Part shown: positions 32,763 to 40,551 of the stretch, one piece after another
How positions within the stretch are numbered: the stretch's first letter is position 1
Layout: every line of letters begins with the position of its first letter
Source of the DNA: Streptomyces omiyaensis
GTDB lineage: Bacteria; Actinomycetota; Actinomycetes; Streptomycetales; Streptomycetaceae
Assembly: GCF_014650895.1 (NCBI RefSeq)
Contig: NZ_BMVV01000019.1
Location: forward strand, 62,001 to 126,000
Direction: 5' to 3'
DNA length: 64,000 bases
Notes under the pieces: model-generated
Told to the model about the DNA's origin: nothing
The model's input: only the letters and a program-made list of their open reading frames with translations
Databases searched by the model: none
Program-made: the position numbers and the translations under genes

Positions 32763-33360
32763 GATAGCCCGCCAGACCGCCCGCCAGCAGCAGCGCCAGG
32801 GTCGAGACCCCCGCGCTGAACCAGGTCGCGCCCAGCCACGCGCCGCCCAGCCAGCCGAGGCCCACGCTGTACGAGGCCCAGACCACCGCGGCCAGGGCCG
32901 ACCAGGGCAGGAACTCCTCGGGGCGCCGCCCCGCCGCGCCCGCGCCCAGCGAGACCACCGAGCGGCCCGCCGGGGCGAACCGGGCCAGCACCACGATGAG
33001 GCCGCCGCCCCGGGCCAGGGCGGTGCCGAGACGTTCCCGCGCCACGGTCAGGCGGCGGGAGCGGGCTATCGCCCGGTCCAGACGCCGGCCGCCGCGCAGG
33101 GCCAGCCGGTACGCCAGGAAGTCGCCGAGCATGGAGGCGGCGGCCGCGGTGAGCAGCAGCGGCACCAGGGAGGGGACGTCCGCGGGCGCGGTGGCCGCGC
33201 CGAGCGAGGCGGAGGCGGCCGTGGCGGCGGAGATCACGAGGAAGCCGCTCGGCAGCACGGGCAGGAAGACGTCGAGCAGGATCGACGTCGCCACCACCGG
33301 ATAGATCCACGGGCCCGCGGTCAGCGACCTCAGCGAGCCCATGCTGTCGAGCAGATTCAC
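32722..33360 (-). CDS. DedA/VTT domain membrane protein
   Basis: The 212-residue protein has four or five membrane helices and the DedA hallmarks: an N-terminal re-entrant region (LDVFLPVLPSGFLVISAA), GDFLAYRLALRGGRR, and ARFAPAGRSVVSLGAG, which matches the family [F/Y]xRFxPxxR motif. Relatives act as lipid (undecaprenyl phosphate or phospholipid) flippases or in membrane homeostasis. GTG 33360 is the start, without a strong site. The gene overlaps the 3' end of the DUF2277 gene on the other strand. Confidence 0.85.
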   Translation of the reverse strand: MNLLDSMGSLRSLTAGPWIYPVVATSILLDVFLPVLPSGFLVISAATAASASLGAATAPADVPSLVPLLLTAAAASMLGDFLAYRLALRGGRRLDRAIARSRRLTVARERLGTALARGGGLIVVLARFAPAGRSVVSLGAGAAGRRPEEFLPWSALAAVVWASYSVGLGWLGGAWLGATWFSAGVSTLALLLAGGLAGYLIRRPGAAPAPAS

Positions 33361-33441
33361 AGGGGCAGAGCCTACGCGCCGGGGCGGGGAGCCCTGGCGG
33401 GCGGGTCGGTGGGTGGGCGGCGGGGAGCGGGAGGGAGGAGG

Positions 33442-33540
33442 GTGAGCGGGGAGGGGGAGAGTGAGCGGGGAGGGGGGAGAGTGAGCGGGGAGGGGGGAGA
33501 GTGAGCGGGGAGGGGGGAGTGTGAGCGGGAAAGGGGGAGG
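33442..33540. repeat. G-rich 20-bp minisatellite
   Basis: GTGAGCGGGGAGGGGGGAGA is repeated about five times (33442, 33461, 33481, 33501, 33521), with one copy a base shorter and the last two drifting. All purine on one strand apart from a few T and C, it could form G-quadruplexes. It lies upstream of the DedA-like gene in a 444-base gene-free stretch. Confidence 0.92.
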
Positions 33541-33686
33541 GGGGGAAGCGAGCTAGGGAGAGAGCGGGGAGCGGGGGAGCGGGCGCCCCCGCGCCTGGAT
33601 CGCGCGGGGGCGGCCGTCGGCCGTGACGCCGGTGGCGCCGGCGACGCCGATGGCATCGGCGGTCGGGTGGGGCGGTGCCGTGAGCG

Positions 33687-33802
33687 GTGCGGCGCCTCGT
33701 ACCGGGTGGAGCTGCGGCGCCTCGGGCCGGGCGGTGCCGTAGTGCTTCGTACCGGGTGGTGCCGTGGTGCCTCGGGCCGGGCGGTGCCGGGGTGCCGGGG
33801 AG
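33687..33802. repeat. Degenerate GC-rich repeat downstream of doxX
   Basis: Four imperfect units alternate between CCTCGTACCGGGTGG and CCTCGGGCCGGGCGGTGCCG. With the array at 33442 it fills most of the gap between the DedA-like and DoxX genes. Confidence 0.65.
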
Positions 33803-33804
33803 GG

Positions 33805-34275
33805 TCAGGCGGCGACCGGGGTGTTCTGCTTCTCCGTGCCCTGAGCGTCCTGGCCCGCCGGGGCGCCCTTCGCCCCGAACAGGGCGTCGAGCGCCAGGCC
33901 GCCCGGGCCTGTGAAGATGAGCAGGGCGAAGGCCCAGCAGAAGAGGGTGGCCGTCTCGCCGCCGTTCTGGAGCGGGAAGAGGGCTTCCGGCTGGTGGACC
34001 CGGAAGTACGCGTACGCCATCGAGCCCGAGGCTATGAAGGCAGCCCCGCGGGTGCCGAGGCCGACGAGGACGAGGCCGCCGCAGACGAGCTGGATCAGCG
34101 CCGCGTACCAGCCGGGCCAGGTGCCGGCGGGGACGGTGCCGCCGCCCATCGCGCCACCGAGGACGCCGAAGAGCGAGGCCGCGCCGTGGCAGGTGAAGAG
34201 CAGGCCGACGACGATCCGGAACAGGCCGAGCGCGTACGGCTGCGCCCGATCGAGGCGGTGGGTCAGGGTGCTCAT
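33805..34275 (-). CDS. DoxX family membrane protein
   Basis: The 156-residue protein has four membrane helices in the DoxX arrangement, with ALGLFRIVVGLLFTCHGA at the first helix, WYAALIQLVCGGLVLVGLG at the second, and MAYAYFRVHQPEALFPLQNG before the last. DoxX proteins are linked to oxidative stress and quinone or thiosulfate redox chemistry in the membrane. ATG 34275 lies 10 bases after AAGGAG. Its promoter carries a palindrome typical of HxlR/MarR operators and lies downstream of two DasR-like sites. Confidence 0.88.
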   Translation of the reverse strand: MSTLTHRLDRAQPYALGLFRIVVGLLFTCHGAASLFGVLGGAMGGGTVPAGTWPGWYAALIQLVCGGLVLVGLGTRGAAFIASGSMAYAYFRVHQPEALFPLQNGGETATLFCWAFALLIFTGPGGLALDALFGAKGAPAGQDAQGTEKQNTPVAA

Positions 34276-34346
34276 GGTGGGGGGACTCCTTCGGCCGGCC
34301 CGCTCCGGGGGGAACGGGCGTGGGGGACTGGTACCGAACGGCCGCC

Positions 34347-34378
34347 AGGTTAGGCATCCCTGAGTAGTACTTGCAAGT
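34347..34378 (-). promoter_or_regulatory. doxX promoter with ACTTGCAAGT operator
   Basis: On the minus strand TTGCAA (34376-34371) and TAACCT (34352-34347) are 18 bases apart, a good sigma-70 match. The -35 box sits inside the perfect palindrome ACTTGCAAGT (34369-34378), so a dimeric regulator bound there would block RNA polymerase. Such sites are typical of HxlR or MarR proteins; no such gene lies next to doxX. Confidence 0.6.
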
Positions 34379-34423
34379 TCAAACATCTCCTTCGGCGGGG
34401 GCGCGCCTATGGCTGGGGCCGTT

Positions 34424-34457
34424 CTGGTCTGGACCAGGGTGGCTCAGGTCTGGACCA
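34424..34457. promoter_or_regulatory. Two DasR-like (dre) sites in tandem
   Basis: CTGGTCTGGACCAG (34424-34437) and CAGGTCTGGACCA (34445-34457) resemble the DasR consensus, whose core is TGGTCTAGACCA, with one core change (A to G) and are 21 bases apart, two helical turns. They lie about 50 bases upstream of the doxX -35 box. Confidence 0.5.
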
Positions 34458-34487
34458 CGGGCGCGCCGATTTCACGCCGTTTCTCGC

Positions 34488-34525
34488 GGCGTCCCGGCGC
34501 CGCTCTCGCGCGGTGCCGGGACGCC
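34488..34525 (-). terminator. Terminator of the HNH nuclease gene
   Basis: GGCGTCCCGGC (34488-34498) pairs with GCCGGGACGCC (34515-34525) as a perfect 11-bp stem, 29 bases after the nuclease stop codon on its strand. Confidence 0.7.
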
Positions 34526-34553
34526 CGTCCTCCGCGGTGTCAGGGGTCCGTCC

Positions 34554-35204
34554 TCAGCACCCGTTGAGGACGGACTGGAGGGCGCTCTTCTCCGCCGAGT
34601 CGACGCTCAGGCCGTAGTGGTGCTTCACGTGCACCCAGGCGCGGGCATAGGTGCAGCGGTACGCGGTGCGCGGGGGCATCCACTCGGCGGGGTCGAGGTC
34701 GCCCTTCGACTGGTTCACGTTGTCGGTGACGGCTATCAGCTGCGGGCGGGTGAGGTCGTTGGCGAAGGACTGGCGCTGGGCGGTGGTCCAGGAGTTGGCG
34801 CCCGAGCGCCACGCCTCGGCGAGCGCGACCACGTGGTCGATGTCGAGGTCCGAGGCGGCGGTCCAGGTGGCGCCGTCGTACTGCGAGTACCAGCTGCCGC
34901 TCACGGAGGCGCAGGCCGAGTCGGTGACGACGTTCGAGCCGTCCCGCTTGAGGACCGTCTCGCGGGTGTTGCAGGCGCCGGACTGGGTGATCCAGTGCGG
35001 GAAGAGGTCGCGGCTGTAGCCGGTGAGGGAACCTTCCGCCCTGACCGTGAGCGCGGCCAGGTAGGTGCGGGCGGTGGCGGCGCTGACCGGGGTCGGCATC
35101 GCGGCCTGCGCGGTGGGCGCGGAGGTGGCGAGGCCGGTCAGGGCGAGGGCGGCGGAGGAGGCGAGCACGGCGATTCGACGCGCGTAGACCTTGCCGACGG
35201 GCAT
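34554..35204 (-). CDS. Secreted HNH endonuclease family protein
   Basis: The 216-residue protein has a signal peptide (RIAVLASSAALALTGLATS, cleavage after TAQA) and a DUF1524/HNH core with ASDLDIDHVVALAEAWRSG, giving the DxDH catalytic histidine, and later AVTDNVNQSKGDLDPAEW, the conserved asparagine block. Two cysteine pairs (CNTRE..., CASVS, YRCTYA, LNGC) may form disulfides, as expected outside the cell. It should be a metal-dependent DNase used for nutrient supply or killing. ATG 35204 has AAGGGAG upstream. It is monocistronic and ends at a strong hairpin. Confidence 0.9.
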   Translation of the reverse strand: MPVGKVYARRIAVLASSAALALTGLATSAPTAQAAMPTPVSAATARTYLAALTVRAEGSLTGYSRDLFPHWITQSGACNTRETVLKRDGSNVVTDSACASVSGSWYSQYDGATWTAASDLDIDHVVALAEAWRSGANSWTTAQRQSFANDLTRPQLIAVTDNVNQSKGDLDPAEWMPPRTAYRCTYARAWVHVKHHYGLSVDSAEKSALQSVLNGC

Positions 35205-35337
35205 GGGGGACTCCCTTGATTCGGTGGGACCGTGACGGTTCGGCCGGTCCCGTGCGGTACCGGGCTGCGGCGCCCGGTCATCGTGGCGGCGCGAGGTTTC
35301 TCCGGGGGGTGCGCCAGGTAACAGAGTGGCGACATGG

Positions 35338-35365
35338 ACACGTCACATCAAGGGGTGTGACGTGT
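35338..35365. promoter_or_regulatory. Perfect 10-bp inverted repeat, ACACGTCACA-N8-TGTGACGTGT
   Basis: Both arms are exact. It lies 134-161 bases upstream of the HNH nuclease start and may be an operator; without a T-tract it could also fold as an RNA hairpin. Confidence 0.6.
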
Positions 35366-35809
35366 GCTGATGGAGCGTCGGATTCCGCCGGGCGGGAGCG
35401 AGTTGTCCCGGAGTGCGGTGGTTCGGCCTCGCGCTCCGGAGGCTGTGGGGCGAGGTGTACGACCTCCGGGGCGCGAGGCCCGGCGGAGGGGTCGTCGGCG
35501 GGACGGGTGGGGGGCGGGCCCCGGGTCGGCGGGGGTCGGGGCGGGGGGTGTGACGTCCCGGGGACGGGGCGGGGATGGGGCGGGGCGGGGGTGGGGGCGG
35601 GGTGTGGTGTCTCGGCGGGGCCGGCCTGTGCGGCGCCGGGCCGACGGGGTGCCGGGGGTGCCGGGGGTGCCGGGGGTGGGGGTGCCGGCGACCGTGGGGC
35701 GTCGAGGCCCCCCGGGTGACGGAGGGCCCCGGGAGGCGGAGGGCCCCGGGCCTGCGTCAGGACTGCCGGGCCTCCCGGTCCGCGGACCCGCGCGCCGGGT
35801 GCGGGACGT
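35366..35809. other. Gene-free G-rich stretch
   Basis: About 440 bases between the nuclease promoter and the HAD terminator. Frames are open here only because of base composition. It includes a short GGTGCCGGG array (about 35649-35685). No gene or RNA was recognised. Confidence 0.45.
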
Positions 35810-35847
35810 CCGGAGGGCCGCGCCGGGGATCCGGCGCGGCCCTCCGG
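35810..35847 (-). terminator. Perfect 17-bp hairpin after HAD gene
   Basis: CCGGAGGGCCGCGCCGG (35810-35826) pairs exactly with 35831-35847 around GGAT. It lies 26 bases after the stop of the HAD gene on the minus strand. Confidence 0.88.
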
Positions 35848-35872
35848 GGGGTGGGGCTCGGGGGCGTCCCGG

Positions 35873-36541
35873 TCAGGAGGCCGTCGTGGTGAGGGTGATC
35901 GTTCCGTCCGGGGCGGCGGTGAGCGCGAGCGAGGTCAGGTCCTGGACGTGGAGGTCGGGGGCGAAGGCCGCCGCGCGGGGGCCCACGCCCACGACGCGCA
36001 TGCCGGCCGCCCTGGCCGCCTGGATGCCCGCCTCGGAGTCCTCGAAGGCCACGCAGTCCGCCGGGGCCGTGCCGAGCTCGGCCGCGCCCTTGAGGAAGCC
36101 CTCCGGGTCCGGCTTGCTCGCGCCGACCAGCTCCGCGGTCACCCGCGTCACCGGCATCCGCAGGCCCGCCGCGCCCATCCGCGCCTGGGCGAGGCCCTCG
36201 TCGGCCGAGGTCACCAGGGCGTGCGGGAGCCGGGCGATCGCGTCCATGAAGGCGGGGGCGCCGCCGACCGGCACGACGCCGTCGAGGTCGGCGGTCTCCT
36301 CGGCGAGCATCACGGCGTTGTCGGCGTGGTTCTCGGCCATCGGGCGGTCCGGGAGGAGGGCCGCCATCGTGGCGTAGCCCTGGCGACCGTGCACGACCCT
36401 CAGTACCGCGTCGGCGTCGAGACCCTGCCGGTCCGCCCAGCGGCGCCAGCAGCGCTCCACGACGGCGTCCGAGTCGACCAGGGTGCCGTCCATGTCGAGC
36501 AGGAGGGCGCGGGCGGTGAGCGTTGCCGGGGTGGCGGCCAT
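35873..36541 (-). CDS. HAD superfamily sugar-phosphatase-like hydrolase
   Basis: The 222-residue protein has the HAD motifs in order: LLLDMDGTLVDSD (residues 14-26), ALVTSADEGLA, KPDPEGFLKGA with the catalytic lysine, and VAFEDSEAGIQAARAAGM. The cap domain and length fit the beta-phosphoglucomutase/glycerol-phosphatase subgroup, so the substrate is probably a small sugar or polyol phosphate. ATG 36541 has TGGAG upstream. A perfect hairpin terminator follows the gene. It is monocistronic. Confidence 0.92.
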   Translation of the reverse strand: MAATPATLTARALLLDMDGTLVDSDAVVERCWRRWADRQGLDADAVLRVVHGRQGYATMAALLPDRPMAENHADNAVMLAEETADLDGVVPVGGAPAFMDAIARLPHALVTSADEGLAQARMGAAGLRMPVTRVTAELVGASKPDPEGFLKGAAELGTAPADCVAFEDSEAGIQAARAAGMRVVGVGPRAAAFAPDLHVQDLTSLALTAAPDGTITLTTTAS

Positions 36542-36735
36542 GGGGTCTCCAGGGGGGTGGTGCGGAGAACGAAGCGGTCCCGCCCGCCGGTCAGGGAGTG
36601 CGGGCGGGGCCACTTTGTTTCTTCACGATACAAAACGCGGAGCCGTCTTGGCCAACCCGCCCCCGTCCGCCCGGTCCGGCGCCCGTCCCGCGCCCGGTGC
36701 GGCGCTGGGGACCGCGCCCGGTCCGGCGTCCCCGC

Positions 36736-37971
36736 TCAGCCCGTGATGTCGGAGGTCAGCCGCTCCAGATTGCGCCGCGTGTAGGGGCCGTACACGCCCT
36801 CGGGGTCCTTCCGGGGCCAGAGCCAGCCCTGGTACGAGGCCACCGCGTCCCGCACCTCCTCGCTGTACACCCCGTCGATGTCGCCCCGGTAGACGTAGAC
36901 GGCGGTGAGTCGCAGCTGGAGCTCCCGCACCTCGGGGCCCGTGTCGCCCATGGCCAGGACCGCCCCCTCGGGGGCCCCCGTCGGGGTGGGGGGAGGAGAG
37001 GCCGTGGTCGGGGCGGCGGAGGTCGCCGTGGCCGTGGCCGGACCGGACGCCGAGGGGGCCGCGCCGCCCGTCGCGGACGGCGGACCGCCGGCCGTCGGCG
37101 TCCCCGCCGCCCCGGTCGGCGCGGACGCCGACGGGGAGGCGGAGGTGGCCGTGGGGGTGGGGGAGGAGGTGCGCGGCGAAGGCGACTTCGAGGGGGTGCG
37201 GGTCGGCTCCGGGGTGTCGGAGGACGGCGACGGCTCCTCCGAGACGGCGATGTTCAGGGAGGCGCTGGTGGTCACCTCGGGGACCGTCGCCCGGTCGTCG
37301 GTCTCCCCGCTGCCGAGCACCGCCGCGGCCAGCGCGGCCGTGCCGACCACGGCCGCCGCCGTGACGCCCGCGACCAGCCCGCCGCGCCGCTTGCGCCGCC
37401 GCTCGCGGCGCGCCCCGGCCGCCGCCCCGTCGCCTCCGGCCCCGCCGAGCAGGAGCGGCATCGTCTCGTGCGCCCCGCCCTCGGCGCCGTACGCCCCGTC
37501 CCCGTGCGGGAAGGAGTCGGAGGAGGAGGGCTCGGAGGAGGAGGGGGCGTACGGGGAAGGGGGCGGGGACGGGGCGTACGGGGGTCGGTCGTACGAAGGG
37601 GAACCGTAGGAGGAGTCGTACGGGGAGGTCCCCTGCGAGGAGGCGTCGTACGGGGAGGCCTCCGGCGAGGGGGAGGCGTACGGGTCGCCAGGGGCGTGGC
37701 CGTGCGCCGCGGGGCGGATCGCCGCCAGCTGCGCCGTCGGCGGATCACCCGCCTCCGCCGCCCCGCCGGCCCCACCGGACGCCGAGGGCGACGCCGGCGG
37801 TGACCCCGGCCGCCCGTCCCGCCCCGCCCCGCCCTCCGCGTACGGCGCCTCCAGCGTCACGTACGGCCTGATGCGGAGCGGGTCGAAGTCCTCGGCCGCC
37901 GCCAGCTCCGCCCGGGCGCAGGCGCAGGGCGGTCTCTGGCCGCCGCATTCAGGACATGCCTGTCCGGTCAT
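36736..37971 (-). CDS. Membrane-anchored peptidoglycan-binding protein with zinc-finger-like N terminus
   Basis: The 411-residue protein begins MTGQACPECGGQRPPCACAR, a cysteine-rich knuckle in the cytoplasm, followed by about 150 residues of Ser/Pro/Tyr-rich disordered sequence, a basic stop-transfer (RRERRRKRRG), one membrane helix (LVAGVTAAAVVGTAALAAAV), a long Ser/Thr/Pro-rich extracellular stalk, and a C-terminal PGBD1-type domain (MGDTGPEVRELQLRLTAVYV, YGPYTRRNLERLT). It therefore tethers the cell wall to the membrane. ATG 37971 has GGGGAGGGG upstream. Related proteins in Streptomyces are conserved but uncharacterised. Confidence 0.85.
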   Translation of the reverse strand: MTGQACPECGGQRPPCACARAELAAAEDFDPLRIRPYVTLEAPYAEGGAGRDGRPGSPPASPSASGGAGGAAEAGDPPTAQLAAIRPAAHGHAPGDPYASPSPEASPYDASSQGTSPYDSSYGSPSYDRPPYAPSPPPSPYAPSSSEPSSSDSFPHGDGAYGAEGGAHETMPLLLGGAGGDGAAAGARRERRRKRRGGLVAGVTAAAVVGTAALAAAVLGSGETDDRATVPEVTTSASLNIAVSEEPSPSSDTPEPTRTPSKSPSPRTSSPTPTATSASPSASAPTGAAGTPTAGGPPSATGGAAPSASGPATATATSAAPTTASPPPTPTGAPEGAVLAMGDTGPEVRELQLRLTAVYVYRGDIDGVYSEEVRDAVASYQGWLWPRKDPEGVYGPYTRRNLERLTSDITG

Positions 37972-38096
37972 GATCTGTCCCCTCCCCAAGCAATCTGGCA
38001 GTGATTATGCAGGCCACCCCCTGCCGACGGGTGAACACGCGTGCCCCTCCGCAGGCCATATCCGGACATTCGACTCAGGATGGAGAGCACCCGCCC

Positions 38097-38177
38097 GAGG
38101 AACCCGAGGAACCCGAAGAACCCGAAGGACCTGGGGGACCCGAAGGACCCGAGGGACCCGGAGGACCCGGAGGACCC
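38097..38177 (+). repeat. Nine 9-bp tandem units upstream of MFS fusion gene
   Basis: Units are GAGGAACCC, GAGGAACCC, GAAGAACCC, GAAGGACCT, GGGGGACCC, GAAGGACCC, GAGGGACCC, GGAGGACCC and GGAGGACCC, in exact register. They end 24 bases before the MFS start codon. In the frame of that gene they read as PEE and PEG triplets. Confidence 0.92.
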
Positions 38178-38201
38178 GGGGGAGACGTACAGGAGGCGCC
38201 C

Positions 38202-40277
38202 ATGGCCCAGGAGACAAGCCCGCCGCAGCTCGGCGGGGAGCCCGCGCCCGTGCCGGGGGAGGGGCAGAGCCGCCGGACCGTCCTCGTCGCGATCGGGGCG
38301 CTGCTCCTGGGCATGCTGCTCGCCGCCCTCGACCAGACGATCGTCTCCACCGCCCTGCCGACGATCGTCAGCGAGCTCGGCGGCATGGAGCACCTCTCCT
38401 GGGTGGTCACCGCCTACATGCTGGCCTCGACGGCGGCGACCCCGCTGTGGGGGAAGCTGGGCGACCAGTACGGGCGCAAGAAGCTCTTCCAGAGCGCGAT
38501 CGTCCTCTTCCTGATCGGCTCCGCCCTCTGCGGCATCGCCCAGAACATGCCGCAGCTCATCGGCTTCCGCGCACTCCAGGGCCTCGGCGGCGGCGGGCTC
38601 ATGGTGCTGTCGATGGCGATCGTCGGCGACCTCGTCTCGCCCCGGGAGCGGGGCAAGTACCAGGGCCTCTTCGGCGCCGTCTTCGGCGCCACCAGCGTCC
38701 TCGGCCCGCTGCTCGGCGGGTTCTTCACCCAGCACCTCTCCTGGCGCTGGGTCTTCTACATCAACCTTCCCGTCGGCGTCGTCGCCCTCTTCGTCATCGC
38801 CGCCGTCCTGCACATCCCGGTCCGCTCCACCCGCCACACCATCGACTACCTCGGCACCTTCCTCATCGCCTCGGTCGCCACCTGTCTGGTCCTCGTCGCC
38901 TCCCTCGGCGGCACCACCTGGGACTGGGGCTCGCCGCAGATCATCGGGCTCGCGCTCCTCGGGGCGGTCCTGCTCGTCTGCTTCGTCGCCGTCGAGCGGC
39001 GGGCCGCCGAACCGGTCCTCCCGCTCAAGCTCTTCCGGATCCGGACCTTCACCCTGGTCTCGGTCATCAGCTTCGTCGTCGGCTTCGCGATGTTCGGCGC
39101 GATGACCTACCTGCCGACCTTCCTCCAGGTCGTCCAGGGCGTCACCCCCACCATGTCCGGCGTCCACATGCTGCCGATGGTCGTCGGCATGCTGCTCACC
39201 TCCACCGTCTCCGGCCAGATCGTGTCGCGCACGGGCCGGTGGAAGGTCTTCCCCATCGCCGGCACCGCCGTCACGGCGCTCGGCCTGCTGCTCCTCAACG
39301 AGCTGACCGAGACGACGCCCACCTGGGAGATGAGCGTCTACTTCTTCGTCTTCGGCGCCGGGCTCGGCCTCGTCATGCAGGTCCTCGTCCTCGTCGTGCA
39401 GAACGCGGTGGGGTACGAGGACCTGGGCGTCGCCACCTCCGGGGCGACCTTCTTCCGCTCCATCGGCGCGTCCTTCGGCGTCGCCGTCTTCGGCACGATC
39501 TTCACCAGCCGGCTCACCCACAAGCTGGAGGACGTCTTCGCGCAGGCCGCCCGGGACGGCACGGAGCTCCCGCCCGGCACCGGCGCCGGGCAGGTCGCCG
39601 CCGACCCGCGTGCCGTCGCCCAGCTCCCCGCCGAGCTGCGGCCGCAGGTCCTCCACGCGTACGCCACCTCCATCACGGACGTCTTCCTCTACGCGGCACC
39701 GGTCGTCCTCGTCGCCTTCGTCGTCGCCTGGTTCCTCAAGGAGGACCCGCTCCGCGCCTCCGTCACCGCGCCCGACACCAGCCAGACCCTCGCCTCCAAC
39801 CCGGTCGAGCGCTCCTCCTACGAGGAGGCCGCCCGCGCCCTGTCGGTGCTCGGCTCCCGCGAGGGCCGCAAGGAGATCTACGAGACGATCACCGCCCGCG
39901 CCGGGCTCGACCTGCGTCCGGCCTCCAGCTGGCTGCTGCTGCGGATCCGCCGCCACGGTGCCGTGGAACCCGCCCGGCTCGCCGAGACCGCCCCCGTACC
40001 GCTCCGGGTCATCACCGACGCGGCCCGCGAGGTCGAGGAGCGGCGGCTCGCCCGGCGCGAAGGGGTCCAGCTGGTCCTCACCGAGGACGGCGTCGCGACC
40101 GCCGTCCGCCTCGCCGCGGCGCGCGAGGAGTCGCTCGCCGAACTCCTCGGCGACTGGTGGGGTCCCGACCGCCCCACCGACCTGGTGAAACTCGTCGAGG
40201 AGCTGAACGCCGAGCTCTGCGGCTCCGACGGGGAACGCCCCCGGTTCCCCGGACCGCCCCGCGACCACCGCGCCTGA
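38202..40277 (+). CDS. DHA2 MFS transporter fused to a C-terminal winged-helix domain
   Basis: Residues 1-510 are a 14-helix DHA2 exporter with ALDQTIVSTALPTIVSELGG, WGKLGDQYGRKKLFQ (motif A) and GATSVLGPLLGGFFT (motif C). After the last helix (FVVAWFLKEDPLRASV) comes a 165-residue cytoplasmic part with a MarR/winged-helix-like pattern: SWLLLRIRRHGAVEPARLAE, REVEERRLARREGVQLVLTE and an amphipathic last helix. Such a DNA-binding-like domain on a transporter could sense substrate or act as a regulator. ATG 38202 has AGGAGG at five bases; upstream in-frame codons run through a 9-bp repeat and are not used. Confidence 0.9.
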   Translation: MAQETSPPQLGGEPAPVPGEGQSRRTVLVAIGALLLGMLLAALDQTIVSTALPTIVSELGGMEHLSWVVTAYMLASTAATPLWGKLGDQYGRKKLFQSAIVLFLIGSALCGIAQNMPQLIGFRALQGLGGGGLMVLSMAIVGDLVSPRERGKYQGLFGAVFGATSVLGPLLGGFFTQHLSWRWVFYINLPVGVVALFVIAAVLHIPVRSTRHTIDYLGTFLIASVATCLVLVASLGGTTWDWGSPQIIGLALLGAVLLVCFVAVERRAAEPVLPLKLFRIRTFTLVSVISFVVGFAMFGAMTYLPTFLQVVQGVTPTMSGVHMLPMVVGMLLTSTVSGQIVSRTGRWKVFPIAGTAVTALGLLLLNELTETTPTWEMSVYFFVFGAGLGLVMQVLVLVVQNAVGYEDLGVATSGATFFRSIGASFGVAVFGTIFTSRLTHKLEDVFAQAARDGTELPPGTGAGQVAADPRAVAQLPAELRPQVLHAYATSITDVFLYAAPVVLVAFVVAWFLKEDPLRASVTAPDTSQTLASNPVERSSYEEAARALSVLGSREGRKEIYETITARAGLDLRPASSWLLLRIRRHGAVEPARLAETAPVPLRVITDAAREVEERRLARREGVQLVLTEDGVATAVRLAAAREESLAELLGDWWGPDRPTDLVKLVEELNAELCGSDGERPRFPGPPRDHRA

Positions 40278-40291
40278 CCCCGCACCCGCCG

Positions 40292-40380
40292 CGTCCCCGT
40301 ACCCGTCCTGTGGCCGTCCCCGTCCCGTACCCGTCCTGTGCCCGTACCCGTCCCGTGCCCCTGCCGCCCCCGTGCCCCGC
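40292..40380. repeat. Degenerate CCCGTACCCGTCC repeats downstream of the MFS gene
   Basis: Short imperfect units based on CCGTACCCGTCCTGTG and CCGTGCCCCTGCC follow the stop codon. The rest of the 274-base gap carries the promoter of the next gene near 40490-40540. Confidence 0.6.
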
Positions 40381-40551
40381 TCCGGTCCGGTTCGGGGGAC
40401 TCGGGCGACGTGGGGGAGCCGGGAGGCTCGGGGAACTCGCGCTCCCGGCAACCGGGGTGACGGACGTTCAGTGCCGATGGGTACCCTGACCTGCCGAAGA
40501 TCGGATCAGAAGATCGATCACGGGTACGACGGGTACGGGGGAGCAGGCACG

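Noticed and set aside
35364..36377. A 337-codon plus-strand frame in the gene-free G-rich region
   Set aside because: The product is low-complexity Gly/Arg/Ala and overlaps the real HAD gene on the other strand.
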